In this document: positions 26,319 to 37,007 of the stretch, in pieces
Numbering within the stretch: the first letter of the stretch is position 1
Layout of the letters: every line of letters starts with the position of its first letter
Assembly: GCF_902506145.1 (NCBI RefSeq)
Contig: NZ_LR733519.1
Coordinates: 2,147,213-2,211,212 of the forward strand
DNA length: 64,000 nucleotides
Reading direction: 5' to 3'
DNA from: Burkholderia sp. 8Y
Lineage (GTDB): Bacteria; Pseudomonadota; Gammaproteobacteria; Burkholderiales; Burkholderiaceae
Notes under the pieces: generated by a model
What the model was told of the DNA's origin: nothing
Seen by the model: the letters and a program-made list of their open reading frames with translations, nothing else
The model's database searches: none
Translations under genes and position numbers: made by a program

Positions 26319-28499
26319 ATGTTCTTCCCGCGTAACGTAGTCGCTCATCGCCGCCGTGCTTCGACGGCGATGAGCGTGCTTGTCCTGTGCATCGTCCTTT
26401 CCCCCGGCGTTCGCGCCGATGAAAGCGATTCAGATGCGCAGCAGCTGAAGCCCGTCATCGTCAGAGCGGAGAAGCTGCCCGCGCCCGAAGAGCGCACGCC
26501 CATCGCCATGAGCGTCTATGGCAATGCCTTCCTCGACAGCACGGGCGTGAGCGATATCAAGTCGCTTGCCACCATCGCGCCGGATTTGAGCTATGCGCAG
26601 GTGCAGACGGTCGTGCCCGTGCTGACGATTCGCGGCATCTCCAGTCGCGACACGACCGAAATCGGCGATCCATCCGTGGTCGTCGTGACGGACGGAAGCT
26701 CGAACAATCGCCCGTATGCATTGAGCGGCACGCTCTACGATCTCGACCACATCTCGGTGCTGCGCGGCCCGCAAGGTACGCTGTACGGGCGCAACGCGGT
26801 GGGCGGCCTCATCGATATCGTGACGGCGAAGCCTTCGCGGATTCTCGAAGGCCGCGCATTGGTCGATCTCGGCAACTACGCGACGCGCAATCTCGACGCG
26901 ATGGTCAACGTCCCGGTGAACGACGTCCTGCAGTTCCGCGTGGCCGCCATCTCGCGCCGGCACGACGGCTATCTGAACAACGCGCCGCAGGCGGACGGCG
27001 ACGACGAGGACACCCGGTCCGGACGACTGTCCGTCGCGCTCGAACCGACCTCGCATCTGCGCGTGCTCTTCACCGCGCAACAGACGACGATAAAGGGCGT
27101 CGGCCCCGTCTCGCTCGACATACCCTATATCTACGACGCGAGCGGCCACCTCTCGCACGACAAGCCGCCCTTCCCGGCCGATCCGCGCACCTTCACCTAT
27201 GCGACGCCGCAATCGCAAAGCATCGAGGATACGATCGCGCGATGGAGCGTCGCTTACGATTTTCCCAGCGTCGAACTGAGCTATATCGGCAGCTATGACA
27301 ACCTGACCTGGCGTCACGCAGCCGACAGCAGCCCGAGTTTCGCGGAGCCGGTGTCGTACCGGCAGAACGAGTTTCCCAAGACGCTGAATCAGGAAGTGCG
27401 CGTAAGCTCGCTCGGCGATGGGCGGTGGTCGTGGCAGGCCGGCGTGTCGTACTTTCGCGAGTCGTCGTCGCTGTCGAGCGCGAACGAATCACCGTTCGAT
27501 GGCGGCGTGTATCTGCCCACGCTTGCGTTCGCGTACGGCATCCGCACGACATCGACGGCGGCGTACGGCCAGTCGTCGTATTGGGTGACCGACAAGATCA
27601 GACTGACTGCGGGCATGCGCGTGACGCGCGACGAAAAGAGCCGCGATGGCGAATACTTCTTCGCCAATTCGAACGAGCCGCCGTTCGTCTATACCTACGT
27701 GCCGCAAGACAACTCGGGCACCTGGTCCGAGCCGACGGTTCATCTTGCGGCTGAATACGCGCCCACGTCCGCGTTGATGAACTACATCCGCTATGACACG
27801 GGCTACAAGTCGGGTGGCTTCTCGTCGTCGGGGTCGTATGCGCCGGAGACGCTCAAAGGCATCGAGATCGGCACGAAGTCGCTGTGGAATTCGCAGCGCC
27901 TGCAGCTCAACGCGAGCATCTTCGACTACGACTATTCGGGCCAGCAGATCGCGCAACTCGTGCCGTTCGCGGACGGGCGCACGGGCACGAGCATCGTTAA
28001 CGCGGGCCGCACGCGCATCTATGGCGCCGACGCCGATATCCGCGCGTTGATCGATCCGGTCGGGTTGCTGACGCTGTCGGTGGCATGGCTGCACGCGCGC
28101 TTCACCGATTTCGTCGTGGACGATGGCAGCGGCCACAACGTGCAACTCGCCGGCAACGCGCCGCCGCAGAGCCCGGCGTTCACGGCCGGCTTCGGGCTGG
28201 CCCATACGTGGATGACGGCGGCCGGGCGCATCGTCGGCCGCGTGGACGCGAAGTTTCAGAGTGGTCAGCACTTCACGATCTACAACTACGCGGACGATTA
28301 TCAGAAGCCATATGTGACCGCCGATCTCTCGGCGACCTGGATGCCGAACCGCAAGAACATCGAGTTGATGGCGTACGTGCGCAACGTGACGAACAAGCGC
28401 GTGTTCACGGCCGCCGAAGAATACACGTTCGACGACTCGTATCGTTATGCGTTCGCGGCGCCGCGCACGTTCGGCGTGAAGGCGACTTACTTCTGGTGA
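26319..28499 (+). CDS. TonB-dependent outer-membrane receptor
   Basis: 726 aa from the ATG at 26319, with a signal peptide (cleavage near VRA-DE). The plug domain spans about residues 45-170, including PVIVRAEKLPAPEERTPIA near the TonB-box position and GPQGTLYGRNAVGG. The rest is the 22-stranded barrel, ending in aromatic TYFW. Such receptors import siderophores, cobalamin or plant-derived compounds; the ligand is not evident. No sigma/anti-sigma pair or inner-membrane transporter lies nearby, and the next genes run convergently. Confidence 0.92.
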   Translation: MFFPRNVVAHRRRASTAMSVLVLCIVLSPGVRADESDSDAQQLKPVIVRAEKLPAPEERTPIAMSVYGNAFLDSTGVSDIKSLATIAPDLSYAQVQTVVPVLTIRGISSRDTTEIGDPSVVVVTDGSSNNRPYALSGTLYDLDHISVLRGPQGTLYGRNAVGGLIDIVTAKPSRILEGRALVDLGNYATRNLDAMVNVPVNDVLQFRVAAISRRHDGYLNNAPQADGDDEDTRSGRLSVALEPTSHLRVLFTAQQTTIKGVGPVSLDIPYIYDASGHLSHDKPPFPADPRTFTYATPQSQSIEDTIARWSVAYDFPSVELSYIGSYDNLTWRHAADSSPSFAEPVSYRQNEFPKTLNQEVRVSSLGDGRWSWQAGVSYFRESSSLSSANESPFDGGVYLPTLAFAYGIRTTSTAAYGQSSYWVTDKIRLTAGMRVTRDEKSRDGEYFFANSNEPPFVYTYVPQDNSGTWSEPTVHLAAEYAPTSALMNYIRYDTGYKSGGFSSSGSYAPETLKGIEIGTKSLWNSQRLQLNASIFDYDYSGQQIAQLVPFADGRTGTSIVNAGRTRIYGADADIRALIDPVGLLTLSVAWLHARFTDFVVDDGSGHNVQLAGNAPPQSPAFTAGFGLAHTWMTAAGRIVGRVDAKFQSGQHFTIYNYADDYQKPYVTADLSATWMPNRKNIELMAYVRNVTNKRVFTAAEEYTFDDSYRYAFAAPRTFGVKATYFW

Positions 28500-28513
28500 T
28501 GCGAAAAGTCGCC

Positions 28514-29311
28514 TCAGGCGAGGCCCGCGTTGTGCACGACGATCCATCCCGACCATGCAATCAATGCGACACCGAGCGGCTTCGTGATCGATCTCCCCAG
28601 GCGCATGTTTTTCTCGGCCGCCATGATCGCACCCAACGCCAGCATCCAGCCTACGTTTCCTGTGCCGACCGCGAACATCAGCGACATCAGCGCCCAGCAG
28701 CAGCCGATGCAGAACAGGCCGTGACTCACGCCGAGCAGGAAGCTCTCGCGACGCGCGCTTCGGCCATGCCAATGCGCGGCGATGAACAAGAGCGGCGAGC
28801 GGCACTTGTCGAGGCATCGGTGCTTGAGGCTGCTGAACTGATACACGCCCGCCAGCGCGACAGTCGCGGCGCCGATCAACCAGCCATTGGCGAGTACCGT
28901 CGACGAATGGTCGGCGAGGCGATGGAGCGCCGCATCGACGCCATGCGCGACGAAGCCGAACGCGGCCCACGCCGTGACGTAGCCCGCGATCAGCAATGCG
29001 ACCAGCGCGCGCCGGCTCCCGCGCGAGCGTGTCATGCGCCTGAAGGTATCGAAGAGCGGGAAGGCGGTCGGCAGCATCATCGCCGCGATCATCAGTAGCC
29101 ATGCGACGCTGTGCAGCGACGCCGCCACCGCGTCGCTCGCACCGGGTACCGCGCGGCACATCGCGCCGATGCCGGGCAAGTCGGCCCAGCTCACATGGCT
29201 TGCATAGCGCGCATACGGCCCCGTGTTCCACCACCACAGCGCCGCCCACGCGCTCGCCGTCAATGCGGCAAAGAGCGACACGAAAAGCCGTGAGCGCAGG
29301 CGCATCTTCAC
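28514..29311 (-). CDS. DUF2182-family membrane protein
   Basis: 265 aa with about seven membrane segments. Family-typical cysteine motifs are visible: HRCLDKCRSPL and HGLFCIGCCWALM. DUF2182 is called a predicted metal-binding integral membrane protein family; the function is unproven. Its start overlaps the stop of the DUF1326 gene by ATGA (29308-29311), and these two families often sit side by side, so they likely act together. Confidence 0.88.
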   Translation of the reverse strand: MKMRLRSRLFVSLFAALTASAWAALWWWNTGPYARYASHVSWADLPGIGAMCRAVPGASDAVAASLHSVAWLLMIAAMMLPTAFPLFDTFRRMTRSRGSRRALVALLIAGYVTAWAAFGFVAHGVDAALHRLADHSSTVLANGWLIGAATVALAGVYQFSSLKHRCLDKCRSPLLFIAAHWHGRSARRESFLLGVSHGLFCIGCCWALMSLMFAVGTGNVGWMLALGAIMAAEKNMRLGRSITKPLGVALIAWSGWIVVHNAGLA

Positions 29312-29910
29312 GACACGAAGCTGAACGATCCTTGAATAGCGTTATGTCCCGTCAACTCGAGATCGAGCCCAAGCACTTCGTGCTTGAGGCGAAACGCATT
29401 CGCGCGACCGACGAACGCGGGCGATCCGGGTATCGTCGAGAAGATACTGTCGACGAGTTTTGTCGGCTCGCCAGTCGGGCCTCGATAGGGTTCCAGTTCG
29501 GCCTCGATGGTTTCCCCGACCTTCATCCGGCCCCGGCCTTCGACGACCGTGTACTCGATCGACGCTCGATTCACCGAAACGACCTCGCCGATGAGCTTCA
29601 CGATATCCGCGAGTGGTCCGCCGCGTTCGCCGCGGTGGACGCTCACCAGCGCGTCGAATTGCGCGTCGGTCGCGCGCTCGTCGACGTACATGGCGACGCG
29701 CCAGCCGCCTTCGAGCACGTTGCCCGGAATGAACGCCGCAAACGCGACTGTCGTCCCCGAGACATCGACGCCGTCGATCGTGCCCTGCTCGTAGTGATAT
29801 GCGATCGCGCTGCGGCAAATGCCGTTATCGGGATCCTCGCCGATCCAGCACGGGCACAGCACTTTGCATTCGCATACTTCAAGGATGCTGCCCATCAGTT
29901 GATAGCTCAT
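29308..29910 (-). CDS. DUF1326-family protein
   Basis: 200 aa, soluble. The N-terminal motif ECKVLCPCWIGEDP, with three cysteines, is the family signature and may bind a metal. The rest is beta-rich. It is the first gene of the two-gene unit with DUF2182. Biochemical role unknown; the pair's cysteine motifs suggest transition-metal handling (inference). Confidence 0.88.
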   Translation of the reverse strand: MSYQLMGSILEVCECKVLCPCWIGEDPDNGICRSAIAYHYEQGTIDGVDVSGTTVAFAAFIPGNVLEGGWRVAMYVDERATDAQFDALVSVHRGERGGPLADIVKLIGEVVSVNRASIEYTVVEGRGRMKVGETIEAELEPYRGPTGEPTKLVDSIFSTIPGSPAFVGRANAFRLKHEVLGLDLELTGHNAIQGSFSFVS

Positions 29911-30217
29911 GTTCGCCTCTTCTGCGGGTTGAATCCGGCCTCACAGAAAATGACCGGACATCCTTCGTTGTAGTCGTTAAGCGAACGAGAATCAAAGCGT
30001 GCGCCGCTGTCATTCATGAAGCGGCTCATACACGTGCCGCGCGTTCGTGATGACCGTCGTGGACGAGGCGCATGGCGGCTTGCTGCCCCATGTCTTGCGC
30101 ACTGCGCTTCCAGTATCTGCCGAAGCCGAAGCTGCTTCGAGTCGCCGGCGACACTGCCTTTGCGATTTATGAATGCCTGCGCTGTTGACCGGCCACGCCG
30201 GCCAACGCCGCCCATGC
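29911..30217. other. Intergenic region
   Basis: 307 bp between the DUF1326 gene start and the end of the TIGR03118-type gene. No gene, hairpin with a T-tract or repeat is apparent; it presumably holds the promoter for the DUF1326-DUF2182 unit. Confidence 0.5.
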
Positions 30218-31384
30218 CTACATGCCCACGCTCGCGCCTCCGCTCGAACTGGTTCCGTTGCTCGCGCCTGCCGTCGAACTCGACGATGACCCCGGCGCAA
30301 TGTCGATCCGCCCGTAGACGCCATCCGCTTCGTCATTCGGCCCCGCCGCGAAGAAAAGCGTATTGGACGGCTGATTGTTGAGACCGTTGCCGAAGGCGAT
30401 ACCCCACAGACCCTGCTCCACAATGGCATGTCCGTTCGAGTCATCAAGCGGACCGATCGACTGACCGCTCGATGCGTCGAACGCGTTGATGGTGCCATCG
30501 CCAAAGTTGCCGATGAGAATTGCGCCGCTCAGTGAGCCAAAGTTACCCGGCGCCTGTGCAATGCCCCACGGCGCATTCAGCGCGCCGGCCGTCGCGAAGT
30601 GCTGCTTGAGGTTGCCTGCCGTATCGAATACGTCCACCATGCCGAGTCCCGCGCCGGCGACATCGTCGTGCTTGGCGTCGTCCTGCTTCGCATACGTCAC
30701 GAACAAGTTCGATCCAACCAACTGGATACCGAACGGTGCGAAGCCAGCGGGAATCGCGGGGTCCGAGAAGCCGCCCGGCATGACCACCTTGGCGAAGCTG
30801 GCATCGAAAACATCGATCTTGCCGTTATGGAAATCGGTGGCGTAGAGGAAGTTGCTGCCATTGTTCGCCGCGAGCGCCAGCCCTTTATAGACCGCGCCGC
30901 CCACGCCGTCGTCATACATGACAAACGCGCTCGTCGGACCGACAGTAGGCGCCCACGCGGTAAGGGTGCCGCCTTCACCCGCGAAGATGAACGCCGCGAC
31001 GCCGGACTTGCCGTTTTCCGTCACCGCGAAGCTTGGCGTGCTGTTGAAGACGATGCCCGTCGGCGACGCTGAACCATTCTTGCCGTCGGGTATCGTCACG
31101 ATCAGTGATTGAGGCGCACCGTTACCGTCATAGAGCGTCGCGACGTTGGTACCGTTATCCGCGACCCAGACGAACCCTTTGGGATTGAATGCAACGCCCC
31201 AGGCGTTCTTCAGGTTGGAGTCGGTATGAGTCGCGGGCACCGGACCATTCGACACGAGCGCGGTTGCCGCGAACGAAGACTGCACGGGCGGACCGGAATC
31301 GTTGGAGTGGGAACTCCCGCCGCACGATACGAGCGTCGCTAAAGCGGCGCCGCAGGCGAAGACTGTCAACATTGAGCGTTTCAT
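30218..31384 (-). CDS. TIGR03118-type beta-propeller lipoprotein
   Basis: 388 aa. Lipoprotein signal with lipobox LVSC (Cys about 21). The body shows propeller-like repeats around NAWGVAFNPKGFVWVADNGTNVATLYDGNG, APFGIQLVGSNLFVTYAKQD and APWGIAQAPGNFG, as in the TIGR03118 family. The C-terminus is a Ser/Gly/Ala-rich tail. Probably exported and lipid-anchored; the function is unknown. It is a single gene with its own upstream region. Confidence 0.85.
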   Translation of the reverse strand: MKRSMLTVFACGAALATLVSCGGSSHSNDSGPPVQSSFAATALVSNGPVPATHTDSNLKNAWGVAFNPKGFVWVADNGTNVATLYDGNGAPQSLIVTIPDGKNGSASPTGIVFNSTPSFAVTENGKSGVAAFIFAGEGGTLTAWAPTVGPTSAFVMYDDGVGGAVYKGLALAANNGSNFLYATDFHNGKIDVFDASFAKVVMPGGFSDPAIPAGFAPFGIQLVGSNLFVTYAKQDDAKHDDVAGAGLGMVDVFDTAGNLKQHFATAGALNAPWGIAQAPGNFGSLSGAILIGNFGDGTINAFDASSGQSIGPLDDSNGHAIVEQGLWGIAFGNGLNNQPSNTLFFAAGPNDEADGVYGRIDIAPGSSSSSTAGASNGTSSSGGASVGM

Positions 31385-31596
31385 GGCCGCACTCCTCGTT
31401 CGTCCTTAGGTCACAACAGCTTCGAACGAGCAGAGGAGTGGCTTTATTCCGGTACGCGAATGCTTTCGTGCTGCTCTCACTACATGAACTGGTTAGCGAA
31501 AACAGAACGAGTTCGGATGGTGCGACGCTTCACGCAAGTGCATGGCCTGGGCCGCAGCCGTTTTAGGCGTCGGGATCGTGCCCGGATGCGACTGAA

Positions 31597-31947
31597 CTAT
31601 TTGCCTGCTCCAGTCGACGGAATGCACGTCAGCACGAGAACGCCGCTGCTGGGGCCGATTGCATCGACTGAAGCCTCATGAGACTCTCCCGAGCCGCAAG
31701 ACCATCTGGCGACGAAATCGGCTTTGCAATCGGCTCTATTGGCACGCGTAGCTGGCAGGGCAACCGGATACACACAACGGTCGGTGAAGTCGCAATGCAA
31801 AGCCAGGTCGCGAGTCGAATCGATAGTGTGGGCACCGCAGTTCCCGTCATAGACGCCGGACTGGATCCGTATCGAGGCGGCCATCGTCGAGCAGGAACTC
31901 GCTGCAAGCAGCACGCCGAGCGAAAAGCCCATGCACGTGTCTCGCAT
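31597..31947 (-). CDS. Small secreted cysteine-rich protein of unknown function
   Basis: 116 aa with a signal peptide (cleavage about TMA-AS). The mature part has six cysteines in a pattern suggesting three disulfides. A segment (IRIQSGVYDGNCG) resembles those in lectin-like or DUF3011-type secreted proteins, but I cannot assign it. It is isolated between the lipoprotein gene and the sugar transporter operon. Confidence 0.65.
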   Translation of the reverse strand: MRDTCMGFSLGVLLAASSCSTMAASIRIQSGVYDGNCGAHTIDSTRDLALHCDFTDRCVYPVALPATRANRADCKADFVARWSCGSGESHEASVDAIGPSSGVLVLTCIPSTGAGK

Positions 31948-32040
31948 GATCTGGCCTCCGGCAAGTCGAGGAAGCGCAGCAGCGGCGTCCCCGCCTCAAG
32001 TGTAGGTGACGAGCACGTTCAATGCAGGCAAGTTCACTCT

Positions 32041-33147
32041 TCAAAGCCTGAACGCAGCATCCGTCCGCGGCACGGAACCCAGTGGCTTCGCTTCGCCGGC
32101 CGCATCGGGCGTCAGCGGTTTCGGCGACTTCTTCGACTTCAGCCCTTCGCCCAAGGTCGTGCCGTTCGACTTGCGGCGGGCCGCATGCCGCTCGATCACC
32201 CGTTGCAACAGGCAGAACGCGCACAGCAACGCGCCGATGACGATGCGCGTCCACCACGAACTGAGCGTCCCATCGAAGGTGATGAGGGTCTGGATCGTGC
32301 CGAGAATGCCGACGCCGAACACCGAGCCGATCACGTACCCCACGCCGCCCGTGAGCAGCGTCCCGCCGATGACCGTCGCGGCGATGGCGTCGAGTTCCAT
32401 GCCCTGCCCTTGCAGCCCATAGCCCGACAGCACGTACAGCGTGAAGACCACGCCGCCGAGCGCCGAACAGAACCCGCTGAGCGCATAGACGCCGACTTTG
32501 GTGCGCGCGACCGGCAAGCCCATCAGCAGCGCGGAGCGTTCGTTGCCGCCGACCGCGTACACATTGCGCCCGAAGCGCGTGAAGTGCGCGACGAAGATCG
32601 CCACGAAAAGCGTCGCCACGGCGATGAGCGCGCCCGCCGTGACCGACGCCCCGCCGACATTCACATGAAAGCCGGACAGCGCGTGAAACGTCGTATCGTT
32701 GATCGTGATGGATTGCGTCGTGATGAGAAAGCACGTGCCGCGCGCGAGGAACATGCCCGCCAGCGTCACGATGAACGGCTGCAGCTTGAAGAAGTGGATG
32801 AGCGCGCCCATCGCCGCGCCGTAGAGCGCGCCCGCCGCGAGCACGAGCGGCACGATCACCCAGACCGGCCAGTGCAGTTTCTCCGCGAACACGGCGCACA
32901 GAATGGTCGTCAGCGCGACGACCGAGCCGACCGACAGGTCGATACCGCCCGACACGATCACGAACATCATTCCGATCGCGACGATCAGCAGGAACGCGTT
33001 GTCGATCAGGAGGCCGAGCAACACTTGCAACGAGAAGAAGCCGGTGTACATCACGGAGCCGAAGCCGAACAGCGCGGCGAACAGCACGATGGTAATGACG
33101 ATCGGCAATACGCGCGGGTCCGTCACGCGGTCGAGCAGGTTTCTCAT
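32041..33147 (-). CDS. yjfF: Sugar ABC transporter permease (YjfF type)
   Basis: 368 aa, about ten membrane segments. Its ATG overlaps the ytfT stop by ATGA (33144-33147). The family permease segment is SGGIDLSVGSVVALT. The C-terminal 40 residues are a charged cytoplasmic tail longer than in E. coli. With YtfT it forms the membrane part of an importer for galactofuranose-like or other monosaccharides. Last gene of ytfQ-ytfR-ytfT-yjfF. Confidence 0.9.
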   Translation of the reverse strand: MRNLLDRVTDPRVLPIVITIVLFAALFGFGSVMYTGFFSLQVLLGLLIDNAFLLIVAIGMMFVIVSGGIDLSVGSVVALTTILCAVFAEKLHWPVWVIVPLVLAAGALYGAAMGALIHFFKLQPFIVTLAGMFLARGTCFLITTQSITINDTTFHALSGFHVNVGGASVTAGALIAVATLFVAIFVAHFTRFGRNVYAVGGNERSALLMGLPVARTKVGVYALSGFCSALGGVVFTLYVLSGYGLQGQGMELDAIAATVIGGTLLTGGVGYVIGSVFGVGILGTIQTLITFDGTLSSWWTRIVIGALLCAFCLLQRVIERHAARRKSNGTTLGEGLKSKKSPKPLTPDAAGEAKPLGSVPRTDAAFRL

Positions 33148-34177
33148 TGCGATGACTCCGCGAGCGGCTGTTTCGATGCGGCCGGAATGACGCGTTTGAA
33201 CTGCCGCAGCAGCACGGTGCGCGCGGTGGCCGACTGAATGACGCTCACGACCAGCACGACCGCCGCCTTGACGACGAGCGTCGCTTCGGGCGGCACGCCG
33301 ATGGAATACGTCGTGTAAGTGAGAGTCTGGATAATGAGCGCGCCGAGCACCGTGCCGGCAAGGCTGAAGCGCCCGCCGAGCAACGACGTCCCGCCGAGCG
33401 TGACCGCGAGGATCGCATCGAGTTCGAGCAGCAGGCCGGCGTTGTTGCCATCGGCGCTGCGCACGTTGGAACTCGCGAGCACGCCCGCCAATGCCGCCGT
33501 CAGGCCCGAGAACGCGTACACGCCGAACACGATCATGCTGGAACGCAAACCGGCGAGCCGCGTTGCGACCGGATTGACGCCGATTGCCCGGATGAACAGG
33601 CCGAGCGCCGTGCGATTGACGAGCAGCGCGGTCAGCACCAGCGCGCCGCACGCGACCCACACGGAACACGGCACGCTCGCCAGATAGCCGCCCCCGACGA
33701 CGAGATAACCCTTGGCGCCGATGGGAATGATCTGGCCGCCCGTCAGCAACTGCGCAACGCCGCGTCCCGCGACCATGAGAATGAGGGTCGCGATGATCGG
33801 CTGCATGCCGATAAACGCCACGAGCAAGCCGTTCCACATGCCGCCGAGCACGCCGACCGCGAGCGCCGCCGCGATGGCGAGCGTCACGCGCGACGGATCG
33901 TCCGCGAGAATCGTGGCAGCGGTCGCGCCGGCGATGGCGACGATCGCGCCCACGGAAATATCGATGCCGCGCGTCGCGATCACGAGCGTCATGCCGAGCG
34001 ACACGAGCACGAGCGGCGCCGCGCGATTCAGAATGTCGATGGGCGCGCCGAACAGATGACCGTCGAGCATCGTGATCGAGAGAAAGTCCGCGTTGTGCGC
34101 GAGATCGAGCACGCAGAGCAGGACGAGCGTGAGGCACGGCCACACGAGCGGATGCTGCGCCACTGCCTTGAGCCGGT

Positions 34178-34181
<4 letters not shown>
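33144..34181 (-). CDS. ytfT: Sugar ABC transporter permease (YtfT type)
   Basis: 345 aa, multi-helix permease with the segment TRGIDISVGAIVAIAG. The ATG at 34181 overlaps the ATPase stop by ATGA, so the three downstream genes are translationally coupled. It pairs with YjfF. The longer open frame upstream lies inside ytfR and is not used. Confidence 0.9.
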
Positions 34182-35692
<1,511 letters not shown>

Positions 35693-35762
35693 GGAAAGCG
35701 CCGGGAAGAGGAATGGGTCGTCCATCGCGCGGCGAACGCCCCGCGCGATGGACGCGCACGCT

Positions 35763-36731
35763 TCAGTATTTGCGCTGCGGCAAGGTCTGCGCGGCGACGC
35801 TCATCGGGAAAATAGTCTCTTCCGTCACGATGCGCTTGGGCAACTGCTTGCCCGCGACGATGTCCTTCACGGCGGTCATCAACTGCGGCCCGAGCAGCGG
35901 ACTGCACTCCACGTCCACGTTGATCTTGCCCGCGACCATCGCCTCGAACCCGCCCTTGGTGGCGTCGAACGAGACGACCGTCACGTCCTTGCCGGGCTTC
36001 ATGCCGGCCTCTTCCATCGCCTGGATCGCGCCGAGCGCCATGTCGTCGTTATGCGCGTAGACGACGTTGATCTGCTTGCCGTAGGTCTTCACGAAGGCTT
36101 CCATGACCTGCTTGCCGCCCGCGAGCGTGAAGTCCCCGCTTTGCGAGGCGATCACCTTGAACTTCGGGTCGTTCTTGATGACCTCGAGCAGGCCCGCGCG
36201 CCGGTCGTTGGCCGGCGCCGATCCCACCGTGCCCTGCAGTTCGACGATATTGATCGGTCCTTTCTCGTTCTTGTAGTGGTCTTCGAGCCACTTGCCGCCA
36301 CGACGTCCTTCTTCGAGGAAGTCGGAGCCGATCATCGTCACATAGAGCGACTTGTCCTTCACGTCGATATTGCGGTCCGTGAGGACGACAGGAATCTTGG
36401 CGTTCTTCGCCTCGACGAGAATGGGCTCCCATCCCGACTCGACGACCGGAGAGAACGCAATCACATCGACCTTTTGCGCGATATACGAGCGGATCGCCTT
36501 GATCTGGTTTTCCTGCTTCTGCTGGGCATCGGAGAATTTGAGGTTGATGCCCGCTTCCTTGGCGGCCGATTTCACGGAGACGGTGTTGGCGGTCCGCCAT
36601 GCGCTTTCCGCGCCGACCTGCGCGAAACCCAGTGTGATCTGCTTGTCTTCGGCGTGTGCGCTCACGCCCGCGGCAAACAACAGGACCGAACCAAGCATTG
36701 CGCCCAGCACCGTGCGTCGGGTCTGTTTCAT
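35763..36731 (-). CDS. ytfQ: Galactofuranose-type sugar-binding protein (YtfQ)
   Basis: 322 aa periplasmic binding protein. The ATG at 36731 has AGGAGACG upstream and begins a signal peptide (cleavage SAHA-ED); the longer frame is rejected. The sequence ITLGFAQVGAESAWRTAN and DAQQKQENQIKAIRSYI matches the YtfQ group rather than ribose or xylose binders. First gene of the operon; its promoter lies between 36732 and 36880. Confidence 0.92.
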   Translation of the reverse strand: MKQTRRTVLGAMLGSVLLFAAGVSAHAEDKQITLGFAQVGAESAWRTANTVSVKSAAKEAGINLKFSDAQQKQENQIKAIRSYIAQKVDVIAFSPVVESGWEPILVEAKNAKIPVVLTDRNIDVKDKSLYVTMIGSDFLEEGRRGGKWLEDHYKNEKGPINIVELQGTVGSAPANDRRAGLLEVIKNDPKFKVIASQSGDFTLAGGKQVMEAFVKTYGKQINVVYAHNDDMALGAIQAMEEAGMKPGKDVTVVSFDATKGGFEAMVAGKINVDVECSPLLGPQLMTAVKDIVAGKQLPKRIVTEETIFPMSVAAQTLPQRKY

Positions 36732-36879
36732 TATCGTCTCCTGATGGATCATCTTGCCGCGGCTCTGAGTCCGGGGTCGTGGACTCAGGGTTGAGTCCTG
36801 CGCAAGATTAGTCTGGCGACGCATGCGGGTCCAATCACTTATTCGACGTAGGGGATACCAAGACTGATATTGGGGAAAA

Positions 36880-36903
36880 CGCGGCAATGGCTGGGTTGCC
36901 GCG
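36880..36903 (-). terminator. Hairpin terminator between the symporter gene and ytfQ
   Basis: CGCGGCAA (36880-36887) pairs with TTGCCGCG (36896-36903), a perfect 8-bp stem with an 8-nt loop. On the minus strand it is followed by TTTT, so it would end transcription from the symporter gene before ytfQ. The T-run is short. Confidence 0.55.
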
Positions 36904-37007
36904 TGTTTTACCCGGAGAAGATAGTTTCAGTTAGCGGCCGGATCGTCCTAGTCGATCAAGAAATCGCACCAATGAACGACGGCGCGCGGTGTTCGAACTG
37001 CTTCCCG

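Noticed and set aside
31678..33237. Plus-strand frame of 519 codons over the YjfF permease gene
   Set aside because: Rich in Arg, Asp, Glu and His with no fold; it mirrors the permease on the opposite strand.
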